Assembly: GCA_039545355.1 (NCBI GenBank)
Contig: BCJJ01000019.1
Location: 60,076 to 124,075, forward strand
Direction of reading: 5' to 3'
From: Trichosporon coremiiforme
Taxonomy: Eukaryota > Basidiomycota > Tremellomycetes > Trichosporonales > Trichosporonaceae
Length of the DNA: 64,000 nt
This document shows, in pieces, positions 11,233-24,110 of this stretch; positions within the stretch are counted from its first letter, which is position 1, and each line of letters starts with the position of its first letter. Below the pieces are notes generated by a model that worked only from the letters and a program-made list of their open reading frames with translations, did not search any database and was not told the origin of the DNA. The position numbers were made by a program, and so were the translations under genes.

Positions 11233-13030
11233 GCCAGGCTGCCTCGATGCGAGCAATTCGATCAGATGTCCCGTCGCAAGTAGGCGAGCGGGACGCATGC
11301 GGGTACATGACATGAGCGCGCATCGCTGCCTGATCGCCTATGGGGCCCATCCAGACCGGCGAACTCAGATTCACTCGTCCCTCGTCTCGGTCGTCGAAAC
11401 CTTCGCGTCTGCACTTCAATTGCAACCCCCGAAATCCGCTATTCGCTTCACTGTTTGTGCCTACTGCTGCAGTTCTGCTCCAGAATACGACTCAACAAGC
11501 TGCTCCATATGATAAAACGTTGTAGAGTGATTGAGTGATTGTTACCTGGCTGACATGCGGATCTACGGGACGACGGGTGTAGACAGGTGATAACAGTGGA
11601 GACCAGGTCATGAATCAAGTCGTGTGCCGCGAAATCGGCACTGCTCCTAAGCAACGGGCTCCACGAACCACACGCCCGATTATGGCCGGCCACTGCCGTC
11701 TGGCCTGCATACCTGTCGGCTGAAGGCCAGGTGGAGCCATACCCAAATGTAGGTTGGATGTCAGGCACATGCAGGTGGAGAACCAGTACTTCGACTTGCC
11801 TGATCTCGTTAGAGTTGAGCCCGTCGGGTCTGGACATCGGGCACGAAGAGCATCGGGCAGGATGCAGAGAGGCCCGAAATACTCGGGCATGTCATCGCGC
11901 CTTTTCAATGAGCATGTGAGTGGAGCAGAGAAGGATAAACAAGTTCTGTCTTCCAGTGGCTGCTGGCCATTAGTAATTTCCAAGTGTCTAATCAATGATC
12001 GGGGACGATGCACAGAGTTCTTTCCTGCCTGGCCTCCAAGTTCCGACCGCCATGCTTAGGTGGGTTGCGTACAGGTTACTGACAACCTTAAACAACGATG
12101 GCCGAACAGATGGATGTAACGGGAGCGTGATCGTGAGGGGAGAGAGCTCGCCAAGGTCGCCAGAAAAGCAGGTCCGCGGTTGTGCGAGGATGAGTCTGTC
12201 GCTCATGTCCGAGCGCCAAGGCGCTGCTCTGTATTTTAGTAGGCGTTATTTGTATTGTCAAGTCGCAGACCTGCTGCCTACAGTGCGCGCGAGAGTGCCA
12301 GAGTGACCAAAGTGGGGGAGGGCGCGCGCTGCGCATAGAGGCGGCATGCGGCGTTGTCAGAATGCTCAACTGGGAACTGGGCGGCAGATGGGCCGGGGGC
12401 CAGACAGCTGACCGAGGGTCGTTTTCGATATTTCGAGATCGCGGCCGGGAAATGAATGAGAGCAGGTGGCCATATGGGCATCTGGGCCAACATGGGGACA
12501 GCGGGGACAGCTGGGCCAGGGCAGCTTCCGACAGGCTGGGTATAGTTTTCTTCCGACGAGGCCGACCGGTGGCCAGTGGCCAGCTGCGTACAGCACAAGG
12601 CGAGAAGACGGTACGGTAGAGAACGATTGCTCAGGCATCCTGGCGTTGAGAGCTCAGGGCGGGAGTAAAAATGCGGGGGTCGCGCTCCCTGTTCCCTATT
12701 CCTCGTGTTCGGCTAAGCGAAACCGTCATAATCGCTGGGCTGGGGCACACCCGCTCACCCACACCCGGCACAGGATGGGTCCCAAAGTGCTAAAGTGGAG
12801 GGTGGAGGGCATGGAGGCACAGATGAACGCAGACGGGCAGACAGGGACAGCGCGAGTCAACACCAGAGCACCTTGCGGGCAGCACTGTGCGCGGGCACGG
12901 GCGGCGCGACACATCAGCCTCAGCCTCAGAGCTCTGCATGTTGGCCGCCGCTGCCCGGTCAGTTGGCGCATGGCTTGAACGCCTGTGCTCCGATGCCATG
13001 CCAGCTTGCCGATGAGAAAGGAAACAAACG

Positions 13031-13130
13031 CAGACAGACGCAGACAGACGCAGACAGACGCAGACAGACGCAGACAGACGCAGACAGACGCAGACAGACG
13101 CAGACAGACGCAGACAGACGCAGACAGACG
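13031..13130 (+). repeat. 10-bp minisatellite, 10 copies
   Basis: Ten perfect copies of CAGACAGACG followed by a partial copy. The next 60 bases carry a second, looser repeat of ACCACCCG/ACCACCGACC type. Because 10 is not a multiple of 3, the array rotates through all frames and creates spurious long open frames on both strands. Confidence 0.95.
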
Positions 13131-13501
13131 CAGACAACGCACCGTCCACCGCCGCACCACCGCTGACCACTGACCACCCGACCACCGACCACCCGACCAC
13201 CCAAGGAATCAATTCACAACCGCCGGTTTGAACTGGTGACTACTCCTTCCTCCATCTGAACTCATTCGCCATCCCACTCCTCCTCTCACCTCTGCACACA
13301 TCTCACACAACACACCCACTTGCCACTCACACGCCCAACTTTCGTCTCGCCTCTCGCCCCCTCCGCCGACGTCTTCGCCGCTCATTCCTCTGTCCTCACA
13401 TTCCTTGCATCCTTTCATTGCTCCACCCTCGTCATCCCCAAATCCACCTCCGCGGCCCACTTCGAGCGACATCCGTCGCTTCGCCCAAGATAGCCGCGGT
13501 C

Positions 13502-15287
13502 ATGTACAAGTACCTCCAGGAGGACAACGGACAGCAACCTCTCAGTGCGTAACTTGTGTGTATTGGTGGCTGACCTCCACAGAAAAAGTCAAATGTCAAA
13601 GAGTTGGTGTCGACGCCTCTTGTTCCATTCCTTCCGGTCCTAGCGAGCTAACGTCCAACAGGCATGCAAGTACTGCCGAAAGAGCCATACGACATGCGAA
13701 GACACGCGGCCATGCCAGAGATGGTGAGTAGTTCAAGCAATTCCCTTTCCTGACGACCCAGCATTAAGCGAGACATTGCCCAGCTCTGCCTGGCAGACGA
13801 GGCTGAGCAGCTCCAGCAGCAGGCGGCGCAACAGGCAGCCCAGCAGCAGACGGGCGCCAACTCGCGAACGGTCCCGCAGAAGCGACGTGCATCCCAGTCA
13901 GCGACGTCTGTTGATAGCGGTGATCGGCCCGAACGTAATGGGCACCCACCTGGCTCGGACGAGGGCAGTATGGCTGGGCCCAGCACGCAGCGCAACGTCG
14001 TGTCCCCATCCGCCGCTACGAAGGGCCCAGACATGATGAACGCGGTTCACATGATGACTTCGCCCGTCGACTCGTTCCGGCCGCAGACCCTGCCGTCCAT
14101 CAACAAGGGCCAGGGCGCCGCCCAGATGCCGCAACAGCAGCAACAGCAACAGAACTCAGTTGGCAACAGGCTGTGGTACGAGCAGTCGCTTGGTCAGAGC
14201 GCCTCGTCGTCTAACGGCCCCGTACCGGAAAACTTCTCGTGGAGCGCCCTCGTCGAAGGCATGTTAGATCCATTGCACTCTGGGACACCGCAGTCGGGGA
14301 ATCACCAGGACGTCTCGTGGCTCAACAACTATGCTAGCACGCCAGCTGCGCCTGCGCCCATGTCGCTGCCTGCACCTACGCCCGGACCCGCGGCGCAATC
14401 CAATTCGCCTGGCCAGGGAGGATCGCAGGACGCAGCGCGCATCGCCGCAACGTCCCAATCGCCCAGCACTGTCACTGGCGCCCAGAGCAACACCATAGAC
14501 GAACACGTCACACCCTATAGTGAGTGGCAGTGGCACCGACTCGTGGCAGATCTGTTAACAACAACAGATTATACATTTGGTTACTCGAGGCTACGGACAT
14601 ACACGAACGAGCTCGGCGATCCGACATTCAAAGCCCGCGTATCGGCTGCCACGGACCGGTTCAAGCCAATCCTTCACAGCTGCCTTTCCCAGTACTCGGA
14701 CGATCAGAGCATTCAGGCAGAGATCCAGTTTCTGTCCTTCGTCCGGCAGTGGCAGAGCCTTAGCGACGCTCTGCCCGTGCCTGCGCTGGTCTGGCGGCGG
14801 ACAGGAGACATCAACGGCGGCAACACACGTATGGCGCGGCTGCTCGACGTCCCGCTGGACAACCTGCGGTCTGGGAAGCTCTGCATCTATCATGTGAGTC
14901 ATCGCCCGGAATACATAAGCCATTCCGTACGAGCTTCGATTCGCTGACGATCTCCAGATCCTGGACTCCGCTTCGTTCCAGGACTACTGGGAGGACTATG
15001 CGTCCAAGGTGCTGATCAACCTGGCGGATCGGTCAACATTCGACGTCACTGTCCCCGTGGCGCTGACGAAGAATGCGGATCCGACCAAGACCCACCTGCT
15101 CAGCGCGTCTGTCATGTTTGACACGTTCGGGCTGCCATTAGTGGTCAGCGCAGTGTTAACGCCGCTGACGATCGAGTACAAGTCGCGCTCTGAACCCTCC
15201 ATGGTCATCCAGGTAGGTGGCTCTAATAGTAATCCTACGGTGCGACCCGTCTCTTTGCAGTCACTGGAATATCTGTGGATGTGCTGA
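13502..15287 (+). CDS. ERT1: ERT1/AcuK-like Zn2Cys6 and PAS-domain transcription factor
   Basis: Six exons (13502-13544, 13583-13602, 13662-13723, 13762-14893, 14958-15212, 15261-15287) give 512 residues. The zinc cluster is split by introns: Cys23, 26, 33, 39, 42 and 51 (CX2CX6CX5CX2CX8C), with the PCQRCIKR core and eight-residue last gap typical of the ERT1/RDS2/AcuK family. A Gln-rich low-complexity linker follows, then a PAS-like domain from about residue 378 containing VWRRTGDI, which continues across the fifth exon. Family members are nuclear activators of gluconeogenesis and use of non-fermentable carbon. Exon 2 is only 20 nt and uses a GTTGGT donor, chosen because it alone joins KKVKCQR to ACKYC in frame. 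The last 48-nt intron is stop-free and a multiple of three, so retention would add 16 residues. Confidence 0.85.
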
Positions 15288-15561
15288 GGGAGAGCGAGGT
15301 TGGTGGTCATCTTTCCCCTGGCTACGCGAGGCAGTAGTGGCTGACAGCGCAGGCTTGATTCGACACAATGGGCATTGTACGATTCATCTATCCGCACGGC
15401 CGGTCCGCGGTTCTGATCCATCTCTATTTTGGGTACAATTTGTTTGTTTTGACGAGGGGTAAGAGGGGGTGTCTGGGCCCCATGTAACTCTAACCAGTTT
15501 ACCCCGAATGCAACGTAACTTGTATGCGCGCACACCCGGTGCCCAGCGCAGTCGACAAGAC

Positions 15562-15651
15562 TGCCTCGACTGCCCCACAGATGCCAAGGTTTGCCCGGGC
15601 TCTATCGGAGAAGCCTGTGTGCAATGCTCACGCCCCCGCAATCGTGAGTGT
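15562..15651 (+). other. Possible orphan Zn2Cys6-type coding segment
   Basis: One frame encodes six cysteines spaced CX2CX6CX7CX2CX7C, inside the Gal4-type zinc-cluster consensus. A GTGAGT at 15644 could be a splice donor just before the last cysteine codon. It lacks the usual basic residues between the second and third Cys, and no complete gene could be built around it. It may be a decayed regulator or a chance match. Confidence 0.25.
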
Positions 15652-16581
15652 CCGTGCCGCTCTTCAGCGCCCGTGCCCGTGCCGAGTATCGTGTGCCGGT
15701 GACCAGGGCCCCGCGCGCCGGGGCCCCTGCCCCGCATCACCGGATCAGTCACAGGCATGACAGGCACTCGGGGCTCACTGGGCTCCGTGTTTGCATAGAG
15801 CATTCAATGCGGCAGACTGTGGGAACCCGGGCGGCGCGATCGGTGGCTGGAGCCGCAGGGCTGCGCGGAGGCGCGGAGGGAGACTGAGGCTGTACCATGC
15901 GCGTGGGAGGAACAGAGAGGGGGGATGCGTATCGGCATCGGATCGCCCGTTGTGTCCGCGTGGGTGAATGTGGCGCGTGACGTCGGGTCACTGATCTGAT
16001 TACACAGAGCCCCCAGTACGGTCCGATTACCCAAAGGACCCAAGCTTCCAAGAAGCTGCGGTCTGGGTTCAGTCGCCGTGCCAGCCTGCAGCCTGAATAC
16101 ATGCTGGCCACGGATGCTGCCTGCGAGTTGTGGGGGAACCAATCGAGAGTGAGAGTTTCGGAAAAGTCAAGCAACACCCAAGGCAGGAGAAGATGAATAG
16201 AGCAAGGCACAGCCGGACAGCTGGGAGTACATGTGACCCGTAGCACTGGGGCATTCGCTGGGCCCACCGCGATGCTGCCGCGATCCAGCTGCCGCTCTTG
16301 GCAGCTGTCACAGGCTAGGATGCTCCGATATCCACCTCGTTAGTCGTTAATGCGTTAGTGCACGACCATGCGATCGTTATGTCCGGAAAGATGCAAACTA
16401 TGGTGCGATGGGAAGGAGCCCTCATCTCATAACGCATTGTCTGAGAAGCGAGCATCGGAGGACTAAGATAGGCAATGGAGGTGGTGCGCGACTTCCACAC
16501 ACCGATATCGGACGCTGACGATTCGAAAATGACAAAGTAAACCGTAAACCGCGCATGCGCGCGCATCTGGCATCTGGAAAG

Positions 16582-16800
16582 ATGGAACAGAGTGCCGAGT
16601 ATCTCTGTGCTTTAGGGCGGATATGGCGGGCTGAATTCCAGCTCCAACAAAGTCGGCAGGCACCCCGGCCGTCAGCTGGGATTAGCGAGGGCGAGCGTGC
16701 CGAGTTGCATATGGCTGGCGCGCTAGCGCGGGAGATGCGACGCATACGACACGAGGCGCTCCAGGCGGGGCTGGACTTCCATGCCTTCCTCGGAGGGTAG
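16582..16800 (+). CDS. Possible small helical protein
   Basis: An ATG-started frame of 72 codons with helix-favouring composition (for example ALAREMRRIRHEALQ), no transmembrane segment and no known motif. There is no supporting splice structure or family match, so it may be a chance frame. Confidence 0.2.
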   Translation: MEQSAEYLCALGRIWRAEFQLQQSRQAPRPSAGISEGERAELHMAGALAREMRRIRHEALQAGLDFHAFLGG

Positions 16801-17589
16801 ATCCAGCCTCGGGTCAACCTCGGAAGATACACGTCTGCCCGGGCATGCTGTTGACTAACTCTTTCTTACGAGCGCGTATTGCGGCGCTTCTCATAGGCCG
16901 AACTAAAAGTGCGGGGGCGGCATGATCGCATTGCGCAACTAACTTCCACAGTGGAGGCGGCGACGTGAGGCGCCCGAGGCATGGAAGCGTCAGTATGCCC
17001 AGTAGGGCTCGGCAACTTGCAATGTTGCGGCGTACCTGTTCCTGAGAGTGGGGTAGGCGGCAAGTTTTTTGCGGGGTACCTCGGAAAAAGCCTTCGGGCC
17101 CGCTGCCTGCCTCTCCAGTCGGAAAGTTGTCTCCACAGGGCCAGGCGTATGTGTTGGTCCGGGCCGCGTTCCGGCGCCTCCTCGATCGCACTGCAAGCGC
17201 AAGTGGAAGAGGAACGGGCAAGCCTGTTGGACCAGTGGGGTGCGAGGGCGGGCGTGTGACCGTGGTGACGCCGATGATCGCGGCGCGAAACTTTGGCTGC
17301 CCACATGTTGAGCCCGACGCTGTGGACCCTTGCGGCGAGAAGACGCAAGGTACAGGAGGGAGACACAAATTCCGAGGTGATGCGTCGATGGTGCCCAGGG
17401 ACGAGGCAAGCGAGCGGCCAAGGGCCGGGCGACGACGCTAAAGGGAGATGCCGAGGTGGGTTAAATGCCGAAGTGGGTTCTCGGAGGACACTCCACTGAG
17501 CACTTCCGATCGCCACGCAGGCACCACGCGATAACTGATAAGGAAGAAGTACGTCACGTGATTCCCTTGCACCACCAAGGAGGCATCGG

Positions 17590-17643
17590 GTCGGAGGCTC
17601 CGACGAACGACCCCCCACGTCGGAGGCTCCGACTCTCGTGGGG
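17590..17643 (+). promoter_or_regulatory. Twin CGG-N5-CCG palindromes, candidate zinc-cluster sites
   Basis: The 15-mer GTCGGAGGCTCCGAC occurs twice, at 17590-17604 and 17619-17633, 29 bp start to start. Each holds CGG-AGGCT-CCG, the inverted-CGG layout bound by dimeric Zn2Cys6 regulators. The second copy is also enclosed by a 7-bp inverted repeat, CCCCACG (17613-17619) and CGTGGGG (17637-17643). They lie about 660-690 bp before the phenol hydroxylase ATG, so control of that gene is a reasonable inference. Confidence 0.6.
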
Positions 17644-18218
17644 CACCGTGACTGCTCCCCTGGGTGAGGACTGCGGTGTGTCACCCCCGCAAGTTGTCTC
17701 CACCCCCGCCTAAGGATCCCCAGTCGTCCCTCTCGGCGGCGCAGAGCACCCCGCGTATCCCGCGTGGTGACGACTGTCATGTACATTTCCGAGTGAACAT
17801 GGCCCCCGGCGCCTGCCGGCACGCGCTGGCGGCCGGCACTCCCTCCGGTGTGGACCTAGGCAACGCAACCGCCGACCATGGAACACTCGACCGCTCATTG
17901 AATCGACCTCCATCCTTTCGCGAGATCGATCGCATCAGCCGCACCTCCCCCTGCCCCGCACCCGCAACCGCACTCCGCCGCACACCGATACTCACCAAGC
18001 ACTTCCACCCCCTTCCCTCCTACACCTACCTCACTCCTCCGTTCTCGACAACCCCGATCCCCCGGCCCCGCGCCCCCCGCAAACCCCTGTGACTCTTGCC
18101 GTGCCCCTGTGCCCAAGTGCCCCGATCTGCGCGCCCGCTATCACCTCCTTGGGTGTTCCTGGTGTCTCCTTGCGACTGCGCTGCTGTTCCACCACCTCCG
18201 ATCCTCCCTGTCTGAAAG

Positions 18219-18227
18219 TATATATAT
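18219..18227 (+). promoter_or_regulatory. TATA box of phenol hydroxylase
   Basis: TATATATAT followed by CCCG, 61 bp before the ATG at 18288. Spacing and sequence fit a core promoter TATA element of an inducible, highly expressed gene. Confidence 0.7.
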
Positions 18228-18287
18228 CCCGACTTCTTCGAGCAGACCATGATTCCACAGAAGCGACCTCATCACAACTCTAACACA

Positions 18288-20550
<2,263 letters not shown>

Positions 20551-20976
20551 GTGCACGCGCCAGCGTCGAGTACGGTCAAGGTGCAACAAGGGTATACCCA
20601 GGAGTAGAGGAGTTGTACGAATAATAGTAGTCGCTGGTTTCTTTTACGAATCATGATCAGAAGAATGCATAGGGTTCCAGAAAACACACTGCCGCAGTAT
20701 CTCATTCACTACTACTGACCGAATCTTTCTCGACAGCTCGACTATTCGATTACTGGATAGCCACTGGCACCTTGGCCGGGGAGGTCGGGAAAGTCAACTT
20801 CCCCCTTTGGGGCTCCGCACTCGACAACTTGCCGGCGCCGCCTCCACCTCCACTCTAGATCCTGCGGTAGGTCCACTCATCTTCCTCGCCCGATCGTTTC
20901 AGCTTTGTCCAACTCCCCATCCACCCACGCCTTCCCCCACAACCGTTGCCAGTTCCTCTGAGGTGTCCGAGATACC
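20551..20976. other. Spacer between phenol hydroxylase and DNA ligase
   Basis: About 430 bp holding the phenol hydroxylase 3' UTR and the promoter of the ligase gene. No further feature was seen. Confidence 0.5.
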
Positions 20977-22563
20977 ATGTTCCGGATTCGGCACTGGGTG
21001 TCGGGCCTCAGGAGGTATTCCACCTCGGTGCCAAAGCCTCGTGAGGAGCTCTCGCGCGTTGCAGAGCTACAGGCGGCTCTGCAAGGCGTGTCCACGCAAG
21101 AAGGGAAGAAGCGGACGATAGCGCAGTTCGGTGAATTGCGTCGTCTGCTCGAATTGTAAGCTAGCATGTTCTGGTGTCAAGCTGACATGCGCAGCGTGTA
21201 TCATCCGAAGACACGACTGCACTACACTTCGACACGAATCGATCGACCCGTGGGCGGCGGCGGCTCAGAGGGAGCTGGGAGCAGTACCGACCTTCCAGTG
21301 CCAGACTCGCTGATGGGTCTGTTCGAGGCACTGTCTACACGACGTGTGACAGGATCTGCCGCGGACCGTCTTGTCATGGGCTTTCTCGTGCAACATGGTG
21401 TCCAGGACAAAGAGCTAGAGACGTTCAAGCAACTACTGGACCGAAACCTCGTCGCTGGCTTTCGCTCGAGAACACTAGAAAGTGTACCCTGGCCCGAATC
21501 TACCGCCTCGCCCACTCATCCCATTTCGCCTTCCTCTGCCTACGCCAACTCCACCGATGGCGCTCAAGCTGCCGTCTCAAGTTTAGGGAACTCATGGACA
21601 AATCCAAACCGCAGCTGGGAGATCAGTGTCGCACTCGGATTGCCGCTGAGGCTGCCATACGAGGTAGCAGGGAAGCTGGCATCAAGGAAGTACGACGGTG
21701 TGCGTGTTATCGCCATTGTCGACTTCGCTGGTGGCGACGTGGTAGCTGTGCGCTTCCTTTCCCGGCAAGGGAACGAGTTCGCGTCCCTCGCTCGACTCGA
21801 AGAGGTTCTGCGGCACCTCAAGGCTGAGGATCTGCCGGGGAAGACAACATACGAGGTGGACGTGCTAGAAGGTCCGAACCACGAGCCGCTCTCGGTATCA
21901 GATAACCCGAAGCACAGGATCGTGCTCGATGGCGAAGTCTGTGCCATGGTCGACGGGATGGAAGACTTCACCGCTTCCGTGTCCCAGATCAGGCGGCAAG
22001 CGACCATGGAGCGGCCGACATATCTCGTCTTCGACGCCTTGACTTGGGAGGAGTTCTCCTCCGCATCTGGCTCCAGGCAACTCAGCGATCGACTCTCCGA
22101 TGCCACCGCCATCGAGTCCGCCTTGTCTTCCCCCCTGTTCAGCGCTGTCAAGCAAGACCGCGTGCGAGACGACGCACATCTCGCATCACTTGTAGCCAAG
22201 GCAGCCGACTGCGGCTGGGAGGGTCTGATTCTGCGCTCAGACGTAGGATACCTTGGGAAGCGCACCGGCGATATCCGAAAACTAAAGACATGGGCCGAGG
22301 CTGAATTCAGAGTCATCTCTCGGGCTGTTGGGAGGATCGCCCTCGCCGGCCGTGTGCAGGAAGCCTGCACGTCGCTCACCGTCGAGCACAGGGGCCACCC
22401 AGTCAGTGTTGGCAGTGGGCTCAGCATGGCGCAGCGGTTGCGCTTCGTCGACGAGGCTGAGATCGTTGGCAAACAGGTCACAGTGCAGTACTTTGAGGAG
22501 ACGGAGAAGAGCCTGCGCTTTCCCACTGTGAAGCGGGTTTGGGACGGGGAGAGGGACGTGTAG
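20977..22563 (+). CDS. ATP-dependent DNA ligase, probably mitochondrial
   Basis: Two exons (20977-21155, 21195-22563; 39-nt intron with agctgac branch) give 515 residues. The covalent nucleotidyltransferase motifs are present in order: motif I KYDGVR with the adenylated Lys225, SRQGNEF, motif III LDGE (304-307), motif IV EGLILR (402-407) and motif V with Lys422/Lys424 (IRKLKTW). A C-terminal OB-like domain ends in RFPTVKRVW. It seals nicks using ATP. The first 22 residues (MFRIRHWVSGLRRYSTSVPK...) are basic, Ser/Arg rich and free of acids with an RRY/ST processing-like site, indicating mitochondrial import. It lacks the large DNA-binding domain of Lig1/Cdc9-type ligases and is nearer in size to small phage-type ligases. 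The substrate could in principle be RNA; DNA is favoured by the motif set. Confidence 0.85.
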
Positions 22564-24110
22564 CACGCAAAACCCGCAACATCGGAACGGCGATGCCGAT
22601 ACCATATGCAGCATAGACGATGTAATACAGGGCTTGTAGTATTCGGACGACCCTCGACGGGCAACTGACTGTCACGACCAGGGAAGGTACGGCCGGTACG
22701 GCCGCCACTGTCGCCGGCCGATGCAGCCTGGGCGCTCGGCAGCCAGGCGTTAGGGCGCCGATGGCGCTGCCCAAGCGTCCGCCGTCCAACGTTCCTTCTC
22801 GCGGCGCAAACGGTCTGGGCTTCCCGGTCAGCGAAGTGGCCAAGCAACCGACGGCGCCGTGCACACCATGGTTCTGGCACCATTGTCTCGCGTTCTCAAG
22901 CTCCCACCCAAAGTACAGCACAATGGGCAAAGTACACAGGTGTGCGTCCATCTGGGCCGTCCCGTTCCTTGGATTCCCGCGATCCTGCAGCTGGGGTCCG
23001 GGAATAGGAAAGCGGCAAGGGGGGGCTGCGTCATTTTCGATGCGGCAGCATGGCAGCAACAACAAAGGATCGCCACCACAGCCCCTGTCGCTCACAGGCT
23101 TTGACGCGTTTGCCACCCGACTACATCGACTTTCCGGGCAGCAGCCGGGAAAAAACTCTCCATACCCGTCCAGTCAGGGAGGCTGGGGCACCAACGCACC
23201 AGACGTACGAAAGGGTACAGGAGAGACAGAGAATTGGGGCGATGTAACGATCCACGAACTGGTGAGAACGGAATGCATCAGGTGATACAGCAGGAGAAGA
23301 CAGGATCCGACGAGGAGTGTGACATTTTGGGCGGCCAAGGACGCCGCAGTGCTACCAATGGCTCATGCCAGGCTGGAGGAGATCGAGATCATGCAGGCCA
23401 GCGGCCAATCTGGGCTGCCATTCCAGGCGCTAGCAGCCGACTGCATGCTGCACACTGCACACAGGGCGGTCCGGCCTCTGTCTGCACACTCTGGTCGGCA
23501 CACACGCACACAGCGGAGGCACATCAGGCAGCGAAGAGGCGCAGGCGAAACGACTGCGGGCACATCCAGTCCAGTCACTCCACTGGCACACGGCACCCGG
23601 CACACAGCTCACTGTCCACGGCCACCCCCCCGCCTGTACGCGCGCTGAACACACACACACACGTTGCTGACGCCTACCGCCCCCTCGACGCCTGGTCGCC
23701 GGCCGTAAACACTGTTTCAATCTTGCATTCGCCTTCTCTCCACTGTCGAGTCTGACCCACACCCGGACTGATTCTGGTCCATTCGACATCCACCCCGACC
23801 TCTCGCACCCCGACACCCACCACCACCCCTCCCTCCGCTCTATCCTGTAGCGTACATTCCCCTCACTAATCCTCCCTCCGTCTCCGCCCTTCCTCCCCCC
23901 CTCCCTTCCCCGGAACTTAGATCTCGAGCCGTGCTAGGTGGGCTGGCCTTGCTCGTAGGGTAAACTAACTGAGCCAGTGTCTAGAGGATGTCTTGAGCCT
24001 GTCGGCAAGCTCATCGTGCCGACCCAGCATCATTGCGTCCTGCAGCCACCTTCCCCCGACCACTTGTTCTTTTCCGGGCATCCCGGTAGCCTGGCCGTCT
24101 CCTTGCGACA
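22564..24110. other. Intergenic region
   Basis: About 1.5 kb without a supported gene. The last 400 bases are strongly pyrimidine rich and look like the promoter and leader of the next gene. Open frames in the first kilobase have no recognisable features. Confidence 0.45.

Larger units (their letters stand above)
9745..13501. other. Large intergenic region with repeats
   Basis: About 3.75 kb with no supported gene. It contains the promoter of the membrane-protein gene, a (GCCAAT)4 array at 11209-11232, a 10-bp minisatellite at 13031-13130, and the pyrimidine-rich leader of the downstream regulator gene (about 13230-13500). Open frames of up to about 170 codons have no recognisable domain. 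Confidence 0.45.
15288..18287. other. Long upstream region of phenol hydroxylase
   Basis: Three kilobases without a confirmed gene. It contains a possible orphan zinc-cluster exon (15562-15651), a 72-codon open frame at 16582-16800, twin CGG-N5-CCG palindromes near 17.6 kb, a CACGTG box at 17555-17560 and, close to the gene, a pyrimidine-rich stretch with a TATA box. Such a long upstream region fits a strongly regulated gene. Confidence 0.5.

Noticed and set aside
12726..13212. Frames encoding Cys/Leu/Ser repeats across the minisatellite
   Set aside because: A 10-bp repeat cycles through all three frames and yields the same peptide repeat in each; no start, splice or flanking coding support.
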